From Eubacterium sp. AF22-9 (GTDB lineage Bacteria > Bacillota > Clostridia > Lachnospirales > Lachnospiraceae): 64,000 nucleotides of DNA. A program made the position numbers and the translations under genes. Positions within the stretch are counted from its first letter, which is position 1; every line of letters begins with the position of its first letter. The notes below the pieces were generated by a model, which did not search any database, was not told where the DNA came from, and worked only from the letters and a program-made list of their open reading frames with translations. Shown one piece after another: positions 16,628 to 25,608 of the stretch. The stretch covers positions 1 to 64,000 of the forward strand of contig QRVH01000011.1 in the NCBI GenBank assembly GCA_003458705.1, given 5' to 3'.

Positions 16628-19009
16628 TTATTTCATTTTCTTCTTAAGCTGTTCTAACTGCTTCTTAGTTTCAATATCAATCTCTTCGCTTGCGCGTGCA
16701 GCTTCCTCCGCCTTTCTTACAGCCTCTTCCTTTGCTTCAAGTGCTTCCCTGCACGCTTTCTCAGCCTGCTGTCTTGCTTCAACCGCGCGCTTTGCTTCCT
16801 CAGCCGCAGCAAGCTCAAGTCTTTCTGCCTCTGCTGCCTTTTTCATAGCCTCCTGCTTTGCAACAGCAGCTCTCTTTAACACAGCAATCTCTTCAAGTTC
16901 AAGCTGTGTATATGGTTCACAGTTATATATGACAACTGAAAGTCCCGGCAATGTAACATCAATATATTCCATATCATCACCATCATTATCTGACCTGATA
17001 ATCTGTCCATTGACCTTCTCATCACCACCGAATTTCTTCCACTCACTGTTAAGCACTTCTTTATATTTACCACGTACATCAACATGAAGTCTGTACCCTT
17101 CTCTCTTAACAGGTGTGAAATTAACTGCAACAACTAACTTATTACCCTTGCTGTCCATTCTCTGCATTGCAATAACTGTCTCGTCCGGATTAGAATTTTC
17201 AAGCCACATAAAGCCTTCCGGGTCATTGTCAAGCTCGTACATAGCCGCATTTTTAGCGTAGAACTTATTAAGCTCTGCCATGAACTTTTCAATTCCGGCA
17301 TCCTGTCCTGCAGTAAACATCTTGCATCCCGGATGCGCATACATGAATCCAAGTGCCGCCTTTATATCTGACAAATGTGTCTTTTCATCACTGCCTGACA
17401 CCATATCCACAAATGCCTTCTCCCTGAAATCATCATGATTAAGCGACAATATGAAATCCTCACCATAATTGTAAAGCATCCCATATGTCAGCTTATCATA
17501 CTCACCTTTTCTAAACAGTGGGTCAGTTCCCATGAATTCAAGAAAATCCTTAGTCCAACAGTTATTCTGCTTATAAGAAAATCCAAGCGGGTCATCATTA
17601 TCTGCCGCCGTAACACCAAACCAGCCGCTCGATTCCTCAGCTATTGTAAAGCATCCATCTTTTCTTTTCGCAATACATTTGTTCATAGTCTTAATAAATT
17701 CAATTGCATCAAGATTTTCATTGCCGCCATATATATTAGGTGTCCATGTGCCCGGCTGCTTGCCATAATCAAGATAAAGCATTGAAGCCACTCCATCAAT
17801 CCTGATACCGTCAATATGGTAGTCATTCAGCCACATTAAAACACTCGACATAAGAAAGCTTCTGACAGCCCCTTTCTTATAGTCAAATGTAACAACATTC
17901 CAATCAGGATGCTTCTCAAGTGAAGGCTTAAGATATCCGTAAGCATCTGCTCCGTCAAAATCATACAAGCCCTTTGATTCTGTGCCAAAATAAGCACCAT
18001 TCCAGTCCATTATTACGCCAATTCCGGCATTATGGAAATTATCAACAAGCTTCTTAAAGCCATCACAGCCTCCTGCTCTGTGGGAAGGTGCAAAATATCC
18101 GATAGTCGAATATCCATCCATATCCTCATTAAGGTATTCCGATACAGGAAGCAGACATACATGTGTATATCCCTGCTCTTTTACATAATCAACAATATAT
18201 TCCTTTTTCTCTGCCTTGCTCCAGTTATCAAGTGAAACCTCATATACAGTGACAGGTGTCTTTTTAGCCGCCTCTCTCTTGCGCTTTAACATCCATGCAC
18301 TGTCATTCCATACATATGAACCAAGCGCCTTTTCATCACTTACAACAGAAGCTGTTACAGGTATAGTATTAATCGTCCTTGAAACAGGATCTAACTTTCT
18401 TACCGTTCCCCTGCCCTGTTTCTTAATTTCATACATATATTCACAGCCTGCTTCCAGCCCCGGTATAAACAGTTCAAATACGCCTGTATCATCAATTCTT
18501 TGCATTATGTGGACTCTGCCATCATATTTGTTAAATTCACCAACTACGCTTACACTGAGTGCTTTAGGCGCCCATACTGTAAAAAGCACGCCACTTACTC
18601 CATTGACAATTGTTTCATGCGCACCAAATATACCAGCCGCATTCATTTCTTCCCCTGCAAGAAATGCTTTATAGCTGTCTGCTTTCGTAACATTTTCAAA
18701 TGCATACGGGTCGGAATATTCTATAACCTCTCCATTAACCTTTTCAACTGAATATGTGTATGAAAGCTTTTTCTTTGATGAAACAAGTACTGCAAAAAAT
18801 CCCGCTTCATCAACCTTTTCCATATTAATAGCAGTCTTTCTACCTTCTATATGCAGTTTAACCGCTACCGCATCAGGGCGCATAATCTGTATAAGAAGTC
18901 CCTTACCGGTAACATGTGCCCCAAGCAGCTCCTTTGGCTTGTCACACTCTGCATATACAATTCCCTCTATCTCCGGCCAGTTCATCAGGCCGTATAAGTT
19001 TTTATTCAT
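16628..19009 (-). CDS. glgB: 1,4-alpha-glucan branching enzyme-like GH13 protein with coiled-coil tail
   Basis: A 793-residue glycogen branching enzyme homologue: two N-terminal beta-sandwich modules (about residues 1-230, FTVWAPKALSVSVVGEFN), a GH13 barrel and a C-terminal beta domain. Catalytic set: Asp335 (VIMDW), Arg403 and nucleophile Asp405 (GIRIDGVASMLY), acid/base Glu458 (IAEES), His525-Asp526. These match, as I recall them, the residue numbers in E. coli GlgB. Odd points: region I reads DWNGAYF where GlgB usually has a histidine (position 340), and residues about 705-793 form an Ala/Glu/Lys-rich coiled coil absent from ordinary GlgB. It overlaps the upstream esterase gene by 8 bp. 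No other glycogen genes are nearby. Confidence 0.82.
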   Translation of the reverse strand: MNKNLYGLMNWPEIEGIVYAECDKPKELLGAHVTGKGLLIQIMRPDAVAVKLHIEGRKTAINMEKVDEAGFFAVLVSSKKKLSYTYSVEKVNGEVIEYSDPYAFENVTKADSYKAFLAGEEMNAAGIFGAHETIVNGVSGVLFTVWAPKALSVSVVGEFNKYDGRVHIMQRIDDTGVFELFIPGLEAGCEYMYEIKKQGRGTVRKLDPVSRTINTIPVTASVVSDEKALGSYVWNDSAWMLKRKREAAKKTPVTVYEVSLDNWSKAEKKEYIVDYVKEQGYTHVCLLPVSEYLNEDMDGYSTIGYFAPSHRAGGCDGFKKLVDNFHNAGIGVIMDWNGAYFGTESKGLYDFDGADAYGYLKPSLEKHPDWNVVTFDYKKGAVRSFLMSSVLMWLNDYHIDGIRIDGVASMLYLDYGKQPGTWTPNIYGGNENLDAIEFIKTMNKCIAKRKDGCFTIAEESSGWFGVTAADNDDPLGFSYKQNNCWTKDFLEFMGTDPLFRKGEYDKLTYGMLYNYGEDFILSLNHDDFREKAFVDMVSGSDEKTHLSDIKAALGFMYAHPGCKMFTAGQDAGIEKFMAELNKFYAKNAAMYELDNDPEGFMWLENSNPDETVIAMQRMDSKGNKLVVAVNFTPVKREGYRLHVDVRGKYKEVLNSEWKKFGGDEKVNGQIIRSDNDGDDMEYIDVTLPGLSVVIYNCEPYTQLELEEIAVLKRAAVAKQEAMKKAAEAERLELAAAEEAKRAVEARQQAEKACREALEAKEEAVRKAEEAARASEEIDIETKKQLEQLKKKMK

Positions 19010-19850
19010 ACATTACCCCCATCCACTGTTTAAAGCATTCCGTCCATGTTGACACCTGTGGCTCATAATGTCCCATATTCTTAGTCGCAGTCTCTCTTGT
19101 ACCAAGTCCAAGACCATGAGTACCTTTAGCATATACATGATAATCAAACGGAATCTCCTGTTTTCTTAACGCCTCTACCATAAGTAGTGAATTTTCAAGC
19201 GGAACTGTCTTATCTTCACATGTATGCCATATGAATGCAGGTGGTGTGTCCTTATCCACTCTCTTTTCTATAGACACTTCATCTATAAACTCGTCATACT
19301 TTTCCCCAAGACTTCTCTCAAATGATGCCCTGTGTGCATCAATTCCTGATGTAATTACAGGATAACCTAACAGCATGCCATCAGGCTTAACATACTCATG
19401 ACTGCAGTGAAGTACATTTTCCAGAAGATAATCAAGTCTTTCAGAATTCCATCCTGTTCCAAGAAGTCCTGCGACATGTCCTCCTGCCGAGAATCCCGCA
19501 ATAATAATCTTATCAGGATCAACATCCCACTCTGCTGCATTATCTCTTACATACTTCATTGTATAGGCTGCCTCAAAAAGCTGTGCTGGATACGTAACAG
19601 GTGTAAGACTGTATCTTAATACAACAGCATTATACCCCATATCAAGCATCTTAATAGCTATAGCTTCTCCCTCTCTTGGAGAATGGTGGTTATATCCGCC
19701 ACCCGGACAGATAACAATAAGAGGTCTCTTAAACGGATCCTGATCGTTTGGAAATACATCCTTTATATAAGTTGTTATAGTGGCACTCCCCTGTTGTTCT
19801 ATCCCCAACTCTTTATATGGTAAATCTATTGTAATTGTTTCATGTAACAT
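19002..19850 (-). CDS. Alpha/beta hydrolase, acetylesterase-like
   Basis: A 282-residue alpha/beta hydrolase of the BD-FAE/acetyl-esterase type. Oxyanion segment CPGGGYNHHSPREGE; nucleophile Ser in GFSAGGHVAGLLGT (near residue 120); likely catalytic Asp in HTCEDKTVPLENSL and His in GTHGLGLG. Relatives deacetylate xylan or other acetylated sugars; substrate here is not determinable. No signal peptide, so cytosolic. It overlaps the start of the branching-enzyme-like gene, implying coupled translation and a possible link to carbohydrate metabolism. Confidence 0.85.
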   Translation of the reverse strand: MLHETITIDLPYKELGIEQQGSATITTYIKDVFPNDQDPFKRPLIVICPGGGYNHHSPREGEAIAIKMLDMGYNAVVLRYSLTPVTYPAQLFEAAYTMKYVRDNAAEWDVDPDKIIIAGFSAGGHVAGLLGTGWNSERLDYLLENVLHCSHEYVKPDGMLLGYPVITSGIDAHRASFERSLGEKYDEFIDEVSIEKRVDKDTPPAFIWHTCEDKTVPLENSLLMVEALRKQEIPFDYHVYAKGTHGLGLGTRETATKNMGHYEPQVSTWTECFKQWMGVMYE

Positions 19851-19890
19851 AATGTTCTCCTTCTAGCCAATTTATTCTGTATATTATGTC

Positions 19891-20130
19891 TGTAGTGTAG
19901 TGGTGGTGCTGTGTGTGTTATTAAGTACTTGGTCGATTTATGACGAGCTGTGTGGGAGTTAATGCCGTTAGATGCATAAGTGCTGTGAATGAAAGCTCGT
20001 TCAAGCGAAGCGCGTTTGCTTTCGTTCACAGTAAAAAACTTTGCAGATAACGGCATTTACTCCCACTAAGCGCAGGAATCATGAGACCATGTACTTAATA
20101 ACATACACAGCACCATCCATCACATCTACA
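19891..20130. repeat. Very large imperfect palindrome (~240 bp) in the 308-bp intergenic gap
   Basis: Three nested arm pairs: 19891-19928 with 20091-20130 (the inner 25 bp differ at one position), 19952-19970 with 20048-20066 (one mismatch in 19), and 19983-19996 with 20018-20031 (one difference in 14), closing on a 21-nt G+C-richer loop. No open reading frame explains it. Several arm differences are G·U-compatible when read as plus-strand RNA and become mismatches on the minus strand. It may be a MITE-like intergenic repeat or a structured RNA; no obvious target duplication flanks it. It fills the gap between the DUF1015 gene and the esterase. Confidence 0.75.
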
Positions 20131-20158
20131 CTTCTACAAAAAGCAGATTAATATCTAC

Positions 20159-21391
20159 TTAGAATCTATGTATGAATAATCCGCTTCTTAATTTAGGCTC
20201 AAACCATGTTGATTTAGGTGGCATTAACAAGCCTGCGTCCGCTACTGCGAATAATTCTCCTATTGATGTTGCATACATTGAGAAGGCTAAGACGCAATCA
20301 TTGTCACATCTTCTCTCAAGCTCGCCTAAACCACGGATTCCGCCTACGAAATCTATTCTCTTATCTGTCTTAGGGTCGTGGATTCCTAAGAGTGGTTCTA
20401 AGACGTTGTTCTGGAGGACTGCTACATCCAAGCCGTCTACCGGGTCACTGCTTAAGATTTCTTCTTTGGCTGTGAGTATGTACCACTTTTTGCCAAGATA
20501 CATTCCGAATTCACCCTTCTTTGAAGGAGCAACCTGTGTGCTGCTCCCGCTTACAGTGAATTTTTCTTTAATCTTTGTTATGAACTCTTCTTCGCTTAAA
20601 CCATTCAGGTCCTTTACTACCCTGTTGTATGGCATTATCATGAGTTCTTCATCCGGGAATAATACTGACAGGAAATAATTGAACTCTTCATTGCCTGTAT
20701 ATCCCGGATTAGCTTCTCTTCTGCGTAACCCCACCTTTACAGCAGAAGCTGCCCTGTGGTGTCCGTCCGCAATATATATCTGGTTAATTCCTGCAAATGC
20801 ATTCTCTATAGCCTCTACGGATTCTTTACTGCTTATTTTCCATACCTTATGTCTTATTCCATCAACCGCTGTAAAACTGTATACAGGCTTTTCCTGCTTG
20901 GCTTTGGCAACCTCTGCACTTATTACTGCATTAGCTCTGTATGCTAAGAATATAGGACCTGTCTGGGCGCTGCATGTATCAACATGGTTGATTCTGTCTA
21001 ATTCCTTGTCTGCTCTTGTGTTCTCATGCTTCTTAATAACATTATTAAGATAATCATCAATAGACGCACATGCTACAATTCCTGTCTGTGTTCTTCCATC
21101 CATTGTAAGCTCGTACACATAATATGCCTTGTCCTTATCTGTTATAAATGTTCCATCATCTATAGCTTCCATAAGCATATCGTGAGCCTTCTTATATACC
21201 TGCTCACTATACATATCAACAGATTCATCAAACTGTGTCTCTGCCCTGTCAATCTTAAGAAATGATAATGGCTCTCTTTCTACCTCTGCCCTTGCTTCCT
21301 TTGAATCATACACATCATAGGGAAGCGCTGCTACTCTGTCTGCCACTTTCTCAGCTGGTCTGACACATTCAAATGGTCTTATTACTGCCAT
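20159..21391 (-). CDS. DUF1015 family protein (SerC-SerA-associated)
   Basis: A 410-residue cytosolic protein of family DUF1015: starts AVIRPFECVRPAEKVADRVAALPYDVYDSKEAR, has INHVDTCSAQTGPIFLAYR and a conserved IYIADGHHRAASAV motif near the middle, and YNRVVKDLNGLSEEEF. The biochemical activity is not established as far as I know. Clostridial genomes place it next to serC and serA, as here (148 bp after serA, same strand), so a serine- or phosphoserine-linked function is likely by context. The ATG at 21391 is preceded by GGAGG at five bases. Confidence 0.87.
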   Translation of the reverse strand: MAVIRPFECVRPAEKVADRVAALPYDVYDSKEARAEVEREPLSFLKIDRAETQFDESVDMYSEQVYKKAHDMLMEAIDDGTFITDKDKAYYVYELTMDGRTQTGIVACASIDDYLNNVIKKHENTRADKELDRINHVDTCSAQTGPIFLAYRANAVISAEVAKAKQEKPVYSFTAVDGIRHKVWKISSKESVEAIENAFAGINQIYIADGHHRAASAVKVGLRRREANPGYTGNEEFNYFLSVLFPDEELMIMPYNRVVKDLNGLSEEEFITKIKEKFTVSGSSTQVAPSKKGEFGMYLGKKWYILTAKEEILSSDPVDGLDVAVLQNNVLEPLLGIHDPKTDKRIDFVGGIRGLGELERRCDNDCVLAFSMYATSIGELFAVADAGLLMPPKSTWFEPKLRSGLFIHRF

Positions 21392-21477
21392 ACTAACCTC
21401 CATCCGCACTATTTAACTTAAGTACTATACTTTCATATATTAGATATATTTTAACATTCAGACAACCTTAATACAAG

Positions 21478-21515
21478 AAAGACCAGCCAAATGTTACAAC
21501 AAATGACTGGTCTTT
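21478..21515 (-). terminator. Possible terminator between serA and the DUF1015 gene
   Basis: A 9-bp stem aaagaccag/ctggtcttt (21478-21486 with 21507-21515) and 20-nt loop. The following tract on the minus strand (TTTCTTGTATT) is only moderately T-rich, so read-through to the DUF1015 gene is possible. Confidence 0.5.
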
Positions 21516-21538
21516 AATACTATTCACATTAAATATAA

Positions 21539-22702
21539 TTACTTAATAACTCTTACCTTGATAACACCTTCAATTGCTGAAAGTTCTTCAACTACTGCAT
21601 CTGATGCTGATGATTCAATATCTAAGAGAGAATATGCATAATCACCTCTTGACTGGTTAGCCATAGATGCAATGTTGATGCCTGCTGCACCAAGAACCGT
21701 TGTTATCTTGCTGATAACTGCTGGTACATTCTTGTGGCATACTGTAATTCTTCCTTCAGTTGCGCATACTCCGCAATCACAGTTAGGATAGTTAACTGAA
21801 TTAACGATATTACCATTCTCGATAAAGTTTCTAAGTTCCTTAACTGCCATAACTGCACAGTTGTCTTCAGCTTCTGCTGTTGAAGCTCCAAGATGAGGAA
21901 GAACAATTGCACCTTCCATCTTAGCTGTTGTTGGGTTAGGGAAATCTGAAACATAAGTCTTAACTCTTCCAGACTTAAGTGCCTCTCCGATAGCAGCTTC
22001 ATCAACAAGTACATCTCTTGCACAGTTGATAATTACTGTTCCGTCCTGCATTAAGTCGAATGCTTCCTTGTTAATCATTCCCTTAGTGCTGTCAAGTGCT
22101 GGAACATGAACTGTAATATAGTTACATTCCTTATAGATATCCTTAACATCAGATATATACTTAACTTCACTTGAAAGATTCCATGCTGCCTTAACTGAAA
22201 CATATGGATCATATCCGTATACTTCCATTCCAAGTGCAACTGCTGCATTGGCAACTAACTGACCGATTGCTCCAAGACCGATAACACCGAGCTTCTTACC
22301 CTTGATTTCCTGTCCTGCAAATGCTTTCTTAGCCTTCTCAGTTGCTTTAGCAATATCAGGGTCTTCTGCATTATCAGCAACCCACTTGTTACCACCGATT
22401 AAATCTCTTGATGCTAAAAGCATAGCTGCAATAACCTGCTCCTTAACTGCGTTAGCATTAGCTCCTGGTGTGTTGAAAACAACAATACCTTCCTCTGCAC
22501 ATTTGTCAAGAGGAATATTATTAACACCTGCACCAGCTCTTGCAATTGCAAGAAGATTATCACTAAGCTCCATATCATGCATCTTGGCACTTCTTACAAG
22601 TACAGCCTGTGCGTCTTCAAATGAGCTCTCTGTATTATAGTCATCTGAGAAAAGCTTTAATCCGCAGGCTGCTATATTATTAAGACAATTAACATTAATC
22701 AT
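21539..22702 (-). CDS. serA: D-3-phosphoglycerate dehydrogenase
   Basis: A 387-residue NAD-dependent dehydrogenase starting the phosphorylated serine pathway (3-phosphoglycerate to 3-phosphohydroxypyruvate). Rossmann motif GLGAIGQLVANAAVALGMEVYGYDP, catalytic Arg in INCARDVLVDE, His in VLPHLGASTAEAEDN, and a C-terminal ACT domain (CHKNVPAVISKITTVLGAAGINIASM) that may sense serine. It is the short ACT form, without the extra domain of the 520-residue type. Its ATG overlaps the serC stop by one base, so the two are translationally coupled. Confidence 0.95.
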   Translation of the reverse strand: MINVNCLNNIAACGLKLFSDDYNTESSFEDAQAVLVRSAKMHDMELSDNLLAIARAGAGVNNIPLDKCAEEGIVVFNTPGANANAVKEQVIAAMLLASRDLIGGNKWVADNAEDPDIAKATEKAKKAFAGQEIKGKKLGVIGLGAIGQLVANAAVALGMEVYGYDPYVSVKAAWNLSSEVKYISDVKDIYKECNYITVHVPALDSTKGMINKEAFDLMQDGTVIINCARDVLVDEAAIGEALKSGRVKTYVSDFPNPTTAKMEGAIVLPHLGASTAEAEDNCAVMAVKELRNFIENGNIVNSVNYPNCDCGVCATEGRITVCHKNVPAVISKITTVLGAAGINIASMANQSRGDYAYSLLDIESSASDAVVEELSAIEGVIKVRVIK

Positions 22703-23802
22703 TATGCATTCTCCTTCTCGAACTTCTTCATGAATTCAACAAGCTTCTCTACACCTTCGATTGGCATAGCATTGTAGATAGATGCTCTCATACCGCCAAC
22801 AGTTCTGTGTCCCTTAAGGTTAACAAATCCTGCAGCTGCAGCTTCCTTAATGAACTTGGCTTCCATAGCATCCTTAGCTTCCTTATCTTCAATGTTGCAT
22901 ACGAAAGGTACATTCATAAGTGAACGGTCTTCCTTAACAACTGTTCCCATGAATAACTTGCTCTCGTCAAGGAAATCATAAAGAATCTTAGCCTTCTTCT
23001 CGTTGTGTTCCTTCATTGCTGAAAGTCCACCCATCTTCTTAATCCACTTGAATACCTTGCCACAGATATAGATATTGTAGCATGGTGGTGTATTGTAAAG
23101 AGAATCTGCATCTGCCTGTGTCTTCCACTTAAGCATTGTAGGAGTTCCTGGAAGAACATCATCTGTTATAAGATCTTCTCTGATAATTGCAATTACAACG
23201 CCTGCTGGTCCGATGTTCTTCTGAACACCGCCGTATACAACGCCGTACTTAGTTACATCCATAGGCTCTGATAAGAAGCATGATGAAACATCAGATACAA
23301 GAATGTGTCCCTTAGTATTAGGTAATGTCTTATACTTTGTTCCGTAAATTGTGTTGTTCTCGCAGATATATACATAGTCAAGATCCTCTGGAATATCAAG
23401 ATCTGAGCAGTCTGGAATATATGTAAATGTCTTATCTGCTGAAGAAGCAAGTTCTACAGCCTCGCCGTATATTTTAGCTTCTGCAAATGCTTTCTTAGCC
23501 CACTGTCCTGTAAGGATATAACCTGCCTTTTTATTCTTCATAAGGTTCATAGGTACTTCAGCGAAGAACTGCGATGCACCACCCTGTAAAAATAACACCT
23601 TATAGTTATCTGGGATGTTAAGAAGGTCTCTTAAGTCCTTCTCTGCTTCTTTGATGATGTTGTCATAAACCTTGGATCTGTGGCTCATTTCCATTACCGA
23701 CTGTCCGCTTCCCTGGTAATCTAACATTTCATCTGCTGCTTCTTTGAGTACTTCCTCTGGTAAAACAGCTGGACCAGCGCTAAAGTTATAAACTCTACTC
23801 AC
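22702..23802 (-). CDS. serC: Phosphoserine aminotransferase
   Basis: A 366-residue class V PLP aminotransferase converting 3-phosphohydroxypyruvate and glutamate to phosphoserine. N-terminal motif YNFSAGPAVLPEEVL; PLP lysine in YGGVQKNIGPAG; SSCFLSEPMDV upstream of it. The start is GTG with a strong AGGAGG. First gene of serC-serA, with a sigma-A promoter 60 bp upstream. No serB-type phosphatase is in the window. Confidence 0.96.
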   Translation of the reverse strand: MSRVYNFSAGPAVLPEEVLKEAADEMLDYQGSGQSVMEMSHRSKVYDNIIKEAEKDLRDLLNIPDNYKVLFLQGGASQFFAEVPMNLMKNKKAGYILTGQWAKKAFAEAKIYGEAVELASSADKTFTYIPDCSDLDIPEDLDYVYICENNTIYGTKYKTLPNTKGHILVSDVSSCFLSEPMDVTKYGVVYGGVQKNIGPAGVVIAIIREDLITDDVLPGTPTMLKWKTQADADSLYNTPPCYNIYICGKVFKWIKKMGGLSAMKEHNEKKAKILYDFLDESKLFMGTVVKEDRSLMNVPFVCNIEDKEAKDAMEAKFIKEAAAAGFVNLKGHRTVGGMRASIYNAMPIEGVEKLVEFMKKFEKENA

Positions 23803-23838
23803 CTTTTCTTCCTCCTAAAATATAAAATATTATGAACT

Positions 23839-23867
23839 ATTTTAGTCCTTTATCACATTAAAGTCAA
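23839..23867 (-). promoter_or_regulatory. Sigma-A promoter for serC-serA
   Basis: Minus strand: -35 TTGACT (23862-23867), 17-bp spacer, -10 TAAAAT (23839-23844). It lies in the 73-bp gap between the ilvB stop and the serC GTG start. Confidence 0.65.
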
Positions 23868-23875
23868 TATATGAA

Positions 23876-25558
23876 TTATTTCTTGTTATTAAGGTCTTCT
23901 CTGTCGAATGCCTCTGAGATTGCAGCCCCCGGTGAAACCATAGGGAATACCTTGTCTTCTCTGTCAATATGACAGTCAATAACACATGGAATATTGAGTT
24001 CAATTGCTTCTTTAAATGCTTTCTCAAACTCCTCTATTGTATCAACGCTGTAAGCCTTGGCTCCCATTCCTTCTGAAACCTTAACAAAATCTACCTGATC
24101 ATCAAGAACTGTAGCTGAATATCTCTTGCCATAGAAAAGATCCTGCCACTGTCTTACCATTCCAAGTACATGGTTATTAAATATAACTTCAATAACAGGA
24201 ATGTTATATCTGGTTGCTGTTGCAACTTCATTCATATTCATACGGAAGCAGCCATCACCTGCAATGTTGACAACAGTCTTATCCTTGCGTCCAACCTTGG
24301 CACCGATACATGCACCAAGTCCATATCCCATAGTTCCAAGTCCTCCTGATGTAAGAAGTGTTCTTGGCTCTTTGAACTTATAATGCTGTGCAGCCCACAT
24401 CTGATGCTGTCCAACATCTGTTGTGATAATTGCATCACCATTTGTAATCTCGTATATCTTCTCCATGATAAGAGGTCCGTTAAGAATGTCTCTGTTATAT
24501 CTCATAGGATAATCAAGCTTATAAGCCTTGATATGCTCCATCCAGTCTGAGTGATCCTGCTTATCTAACTTGTCATTGATTCTCTTAAGGATTTCCTTAG
24601 CATCACCAAGTACATGTGCATCTGTCTTGACATTCTTGTTAATCTCAGCCGCATCAACGTCAAACTGAAGAATCTTGGCATTCTTAGCGAATTTCTTAGT
24701 ATTACCAGTAACTCGGTCTGAGAATCTTGCACCAACTACGATAAGAAGATCACATTCTGAAACTCCGTAGTTAGATGTCTTAGTACCATGCATGCCAAGC
24801 ATTCCTGTATATCTTTCATTAGATCCGTCAAATGCGCCCTTACCCATAAGTGAGTCACATACCGGTGCATCAACCTTCTCAACAAACTTCTTAAGTTCAT
24901 CAGATGCCTCTGATATAACAGCTCCGCCACCAACGAATACATATGGCTTCTTAGCTTTCTTAATAAGCGTCACAGCCTTGTCGATATCTTCTTCCTTAAT
25001 GCTTGCTGTAATTCTGTCTACAGGCTTTGGAACTCTTGGTGTGTACTCACACTCTGCTGCTGTTACATCCTTAGTAACATCAACCAGTACAGGACCCGGT
25101 CTGCCTTCCTTTGCGATTCTGAAAGCATTTCTTAATGTCTTTGCAAGATCCTTTACATTCTTGACAATATAGCTGTGCTTTGTAATTGGCATTGTAACAC
25201 CAGCTATATCAATCTCCTGAAAGCTGTCTCTTCCAAGAAGAGGAACTGTTACATTACATGTAATTGCAACCATAGGAACTGAATCCATATAAGCTGTAGC
25301 AATACCTGTTACAAGGTTAGTTGCTCCAGGACCTGATGTTGCAAAACACACACCAACCTTACCTGTTGCTCTTGCATATCCATCAGCAGCATGCGATGCA
25401 CCCTGCTCATGTGATGTAAGAATATGAGTTATCTCATCTGAATGCTTATAAAGAGCATCATATACATTAAGAATAGCTCCACCAGGGTATCCAAATATTG
25501 TATCAACGCCCTGTTCTTTCAAGCATTCAACAATTATCTCTGAACCATTTAACTTCAT
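23876..25558 (-). CDS. ilvB: Acetolactate synthase, large catalytic subunit
   Basis: A 560-residue thiamine-diphosphate enzyme making acetolactate/acetohydroxybutyrate for valine, leucine and isoleucine. Cofactor-activating Glu in TSHEQGASHAADGYARATGK; ThDP/Mg motif starting AGDGCFRMNMNE and ending NN; RFSDRVTGN and the central FAD/quinone-like domain are present. Length is normal. A regulatory subunit gene (ilvN) is not adjacent. Third gene of leuB-ilvD-ilvB; AGGAG precedes the ATG. Confidence 0.95.
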   Translation of the reverse strand: MKLNGSEIIVECLKEQGVDTIFGYPGGAILNVYDALYKHSDEITHILTSHEQGASHAADGYARATGKVGVCFATSGPGATNLVTGIATAYMDSVPMVAITCNVTVPLLGRDSFQEIDIAGVTMPITKHSYIVKNVKDLAKTLRNAFRIAKEGRPGPVLVDVTKDVTAAECEYTPRVPKPVDRITASIKEEDIDKAVTLIKKAKKPYVFVGGGAVISEASDELKKFVEKVDAPVCDSLMGKGAFDGSNERYTGMLGMHGTKTSNYGVSECDLLIVVGARFSDRVTGNTKKFAKNAKILQFDVDAAEINKNVKTDAHVLGDAKEILKRINDKLDKQDHSDWMEHIKAYKLDYPMRYNRDILNGPLIMEKIYEITNGDAIITTDVGQHQMWAAQHYKFKEPRTLLTSGGLGTMGYGLGACIGAKVGRKDKTVVNIAGDGCFRMNMNEVATATRYNIPVIEVIFNNHVLGMVRQWQDLFYGKRYSATVLDDQVDFVKVSEGMGAKAYSVDTIEEFEKAFKEAIELNIPCVIDCHIDREDKVFPMVSPGAAISEAFDREDLNNKK

Positions 25559-25608
25559 TTATCTTCTCCTGATTTCTCTTTAATGTCTTTTTATAATTAT
25601 ATTAAATA

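Noticed and set aside
16524..17087. A 187-codon plus-strand frame rich in Ala and Ser
   Set aside because: It is the antisense of the Ala/Glu/Lys coiled coil of the branching-enzyme homologue, whose codons read as Ser/Ala/Phe on the other strand.
19851..20158. Possible tRNA or known riboswitch in the large gap
   Set aside because: No cloverleaf with a T-loop consensus and no known riboswitch core could be found; the palindromic arms explain the sequence.
23876..25558. Search for ilvN (acetolactate synthase small subunit) after ilvB
   Set aside because: The space between ilvB and serC is only 73 bp and contains the serC promoter; no regulatory subunit is encoded there.
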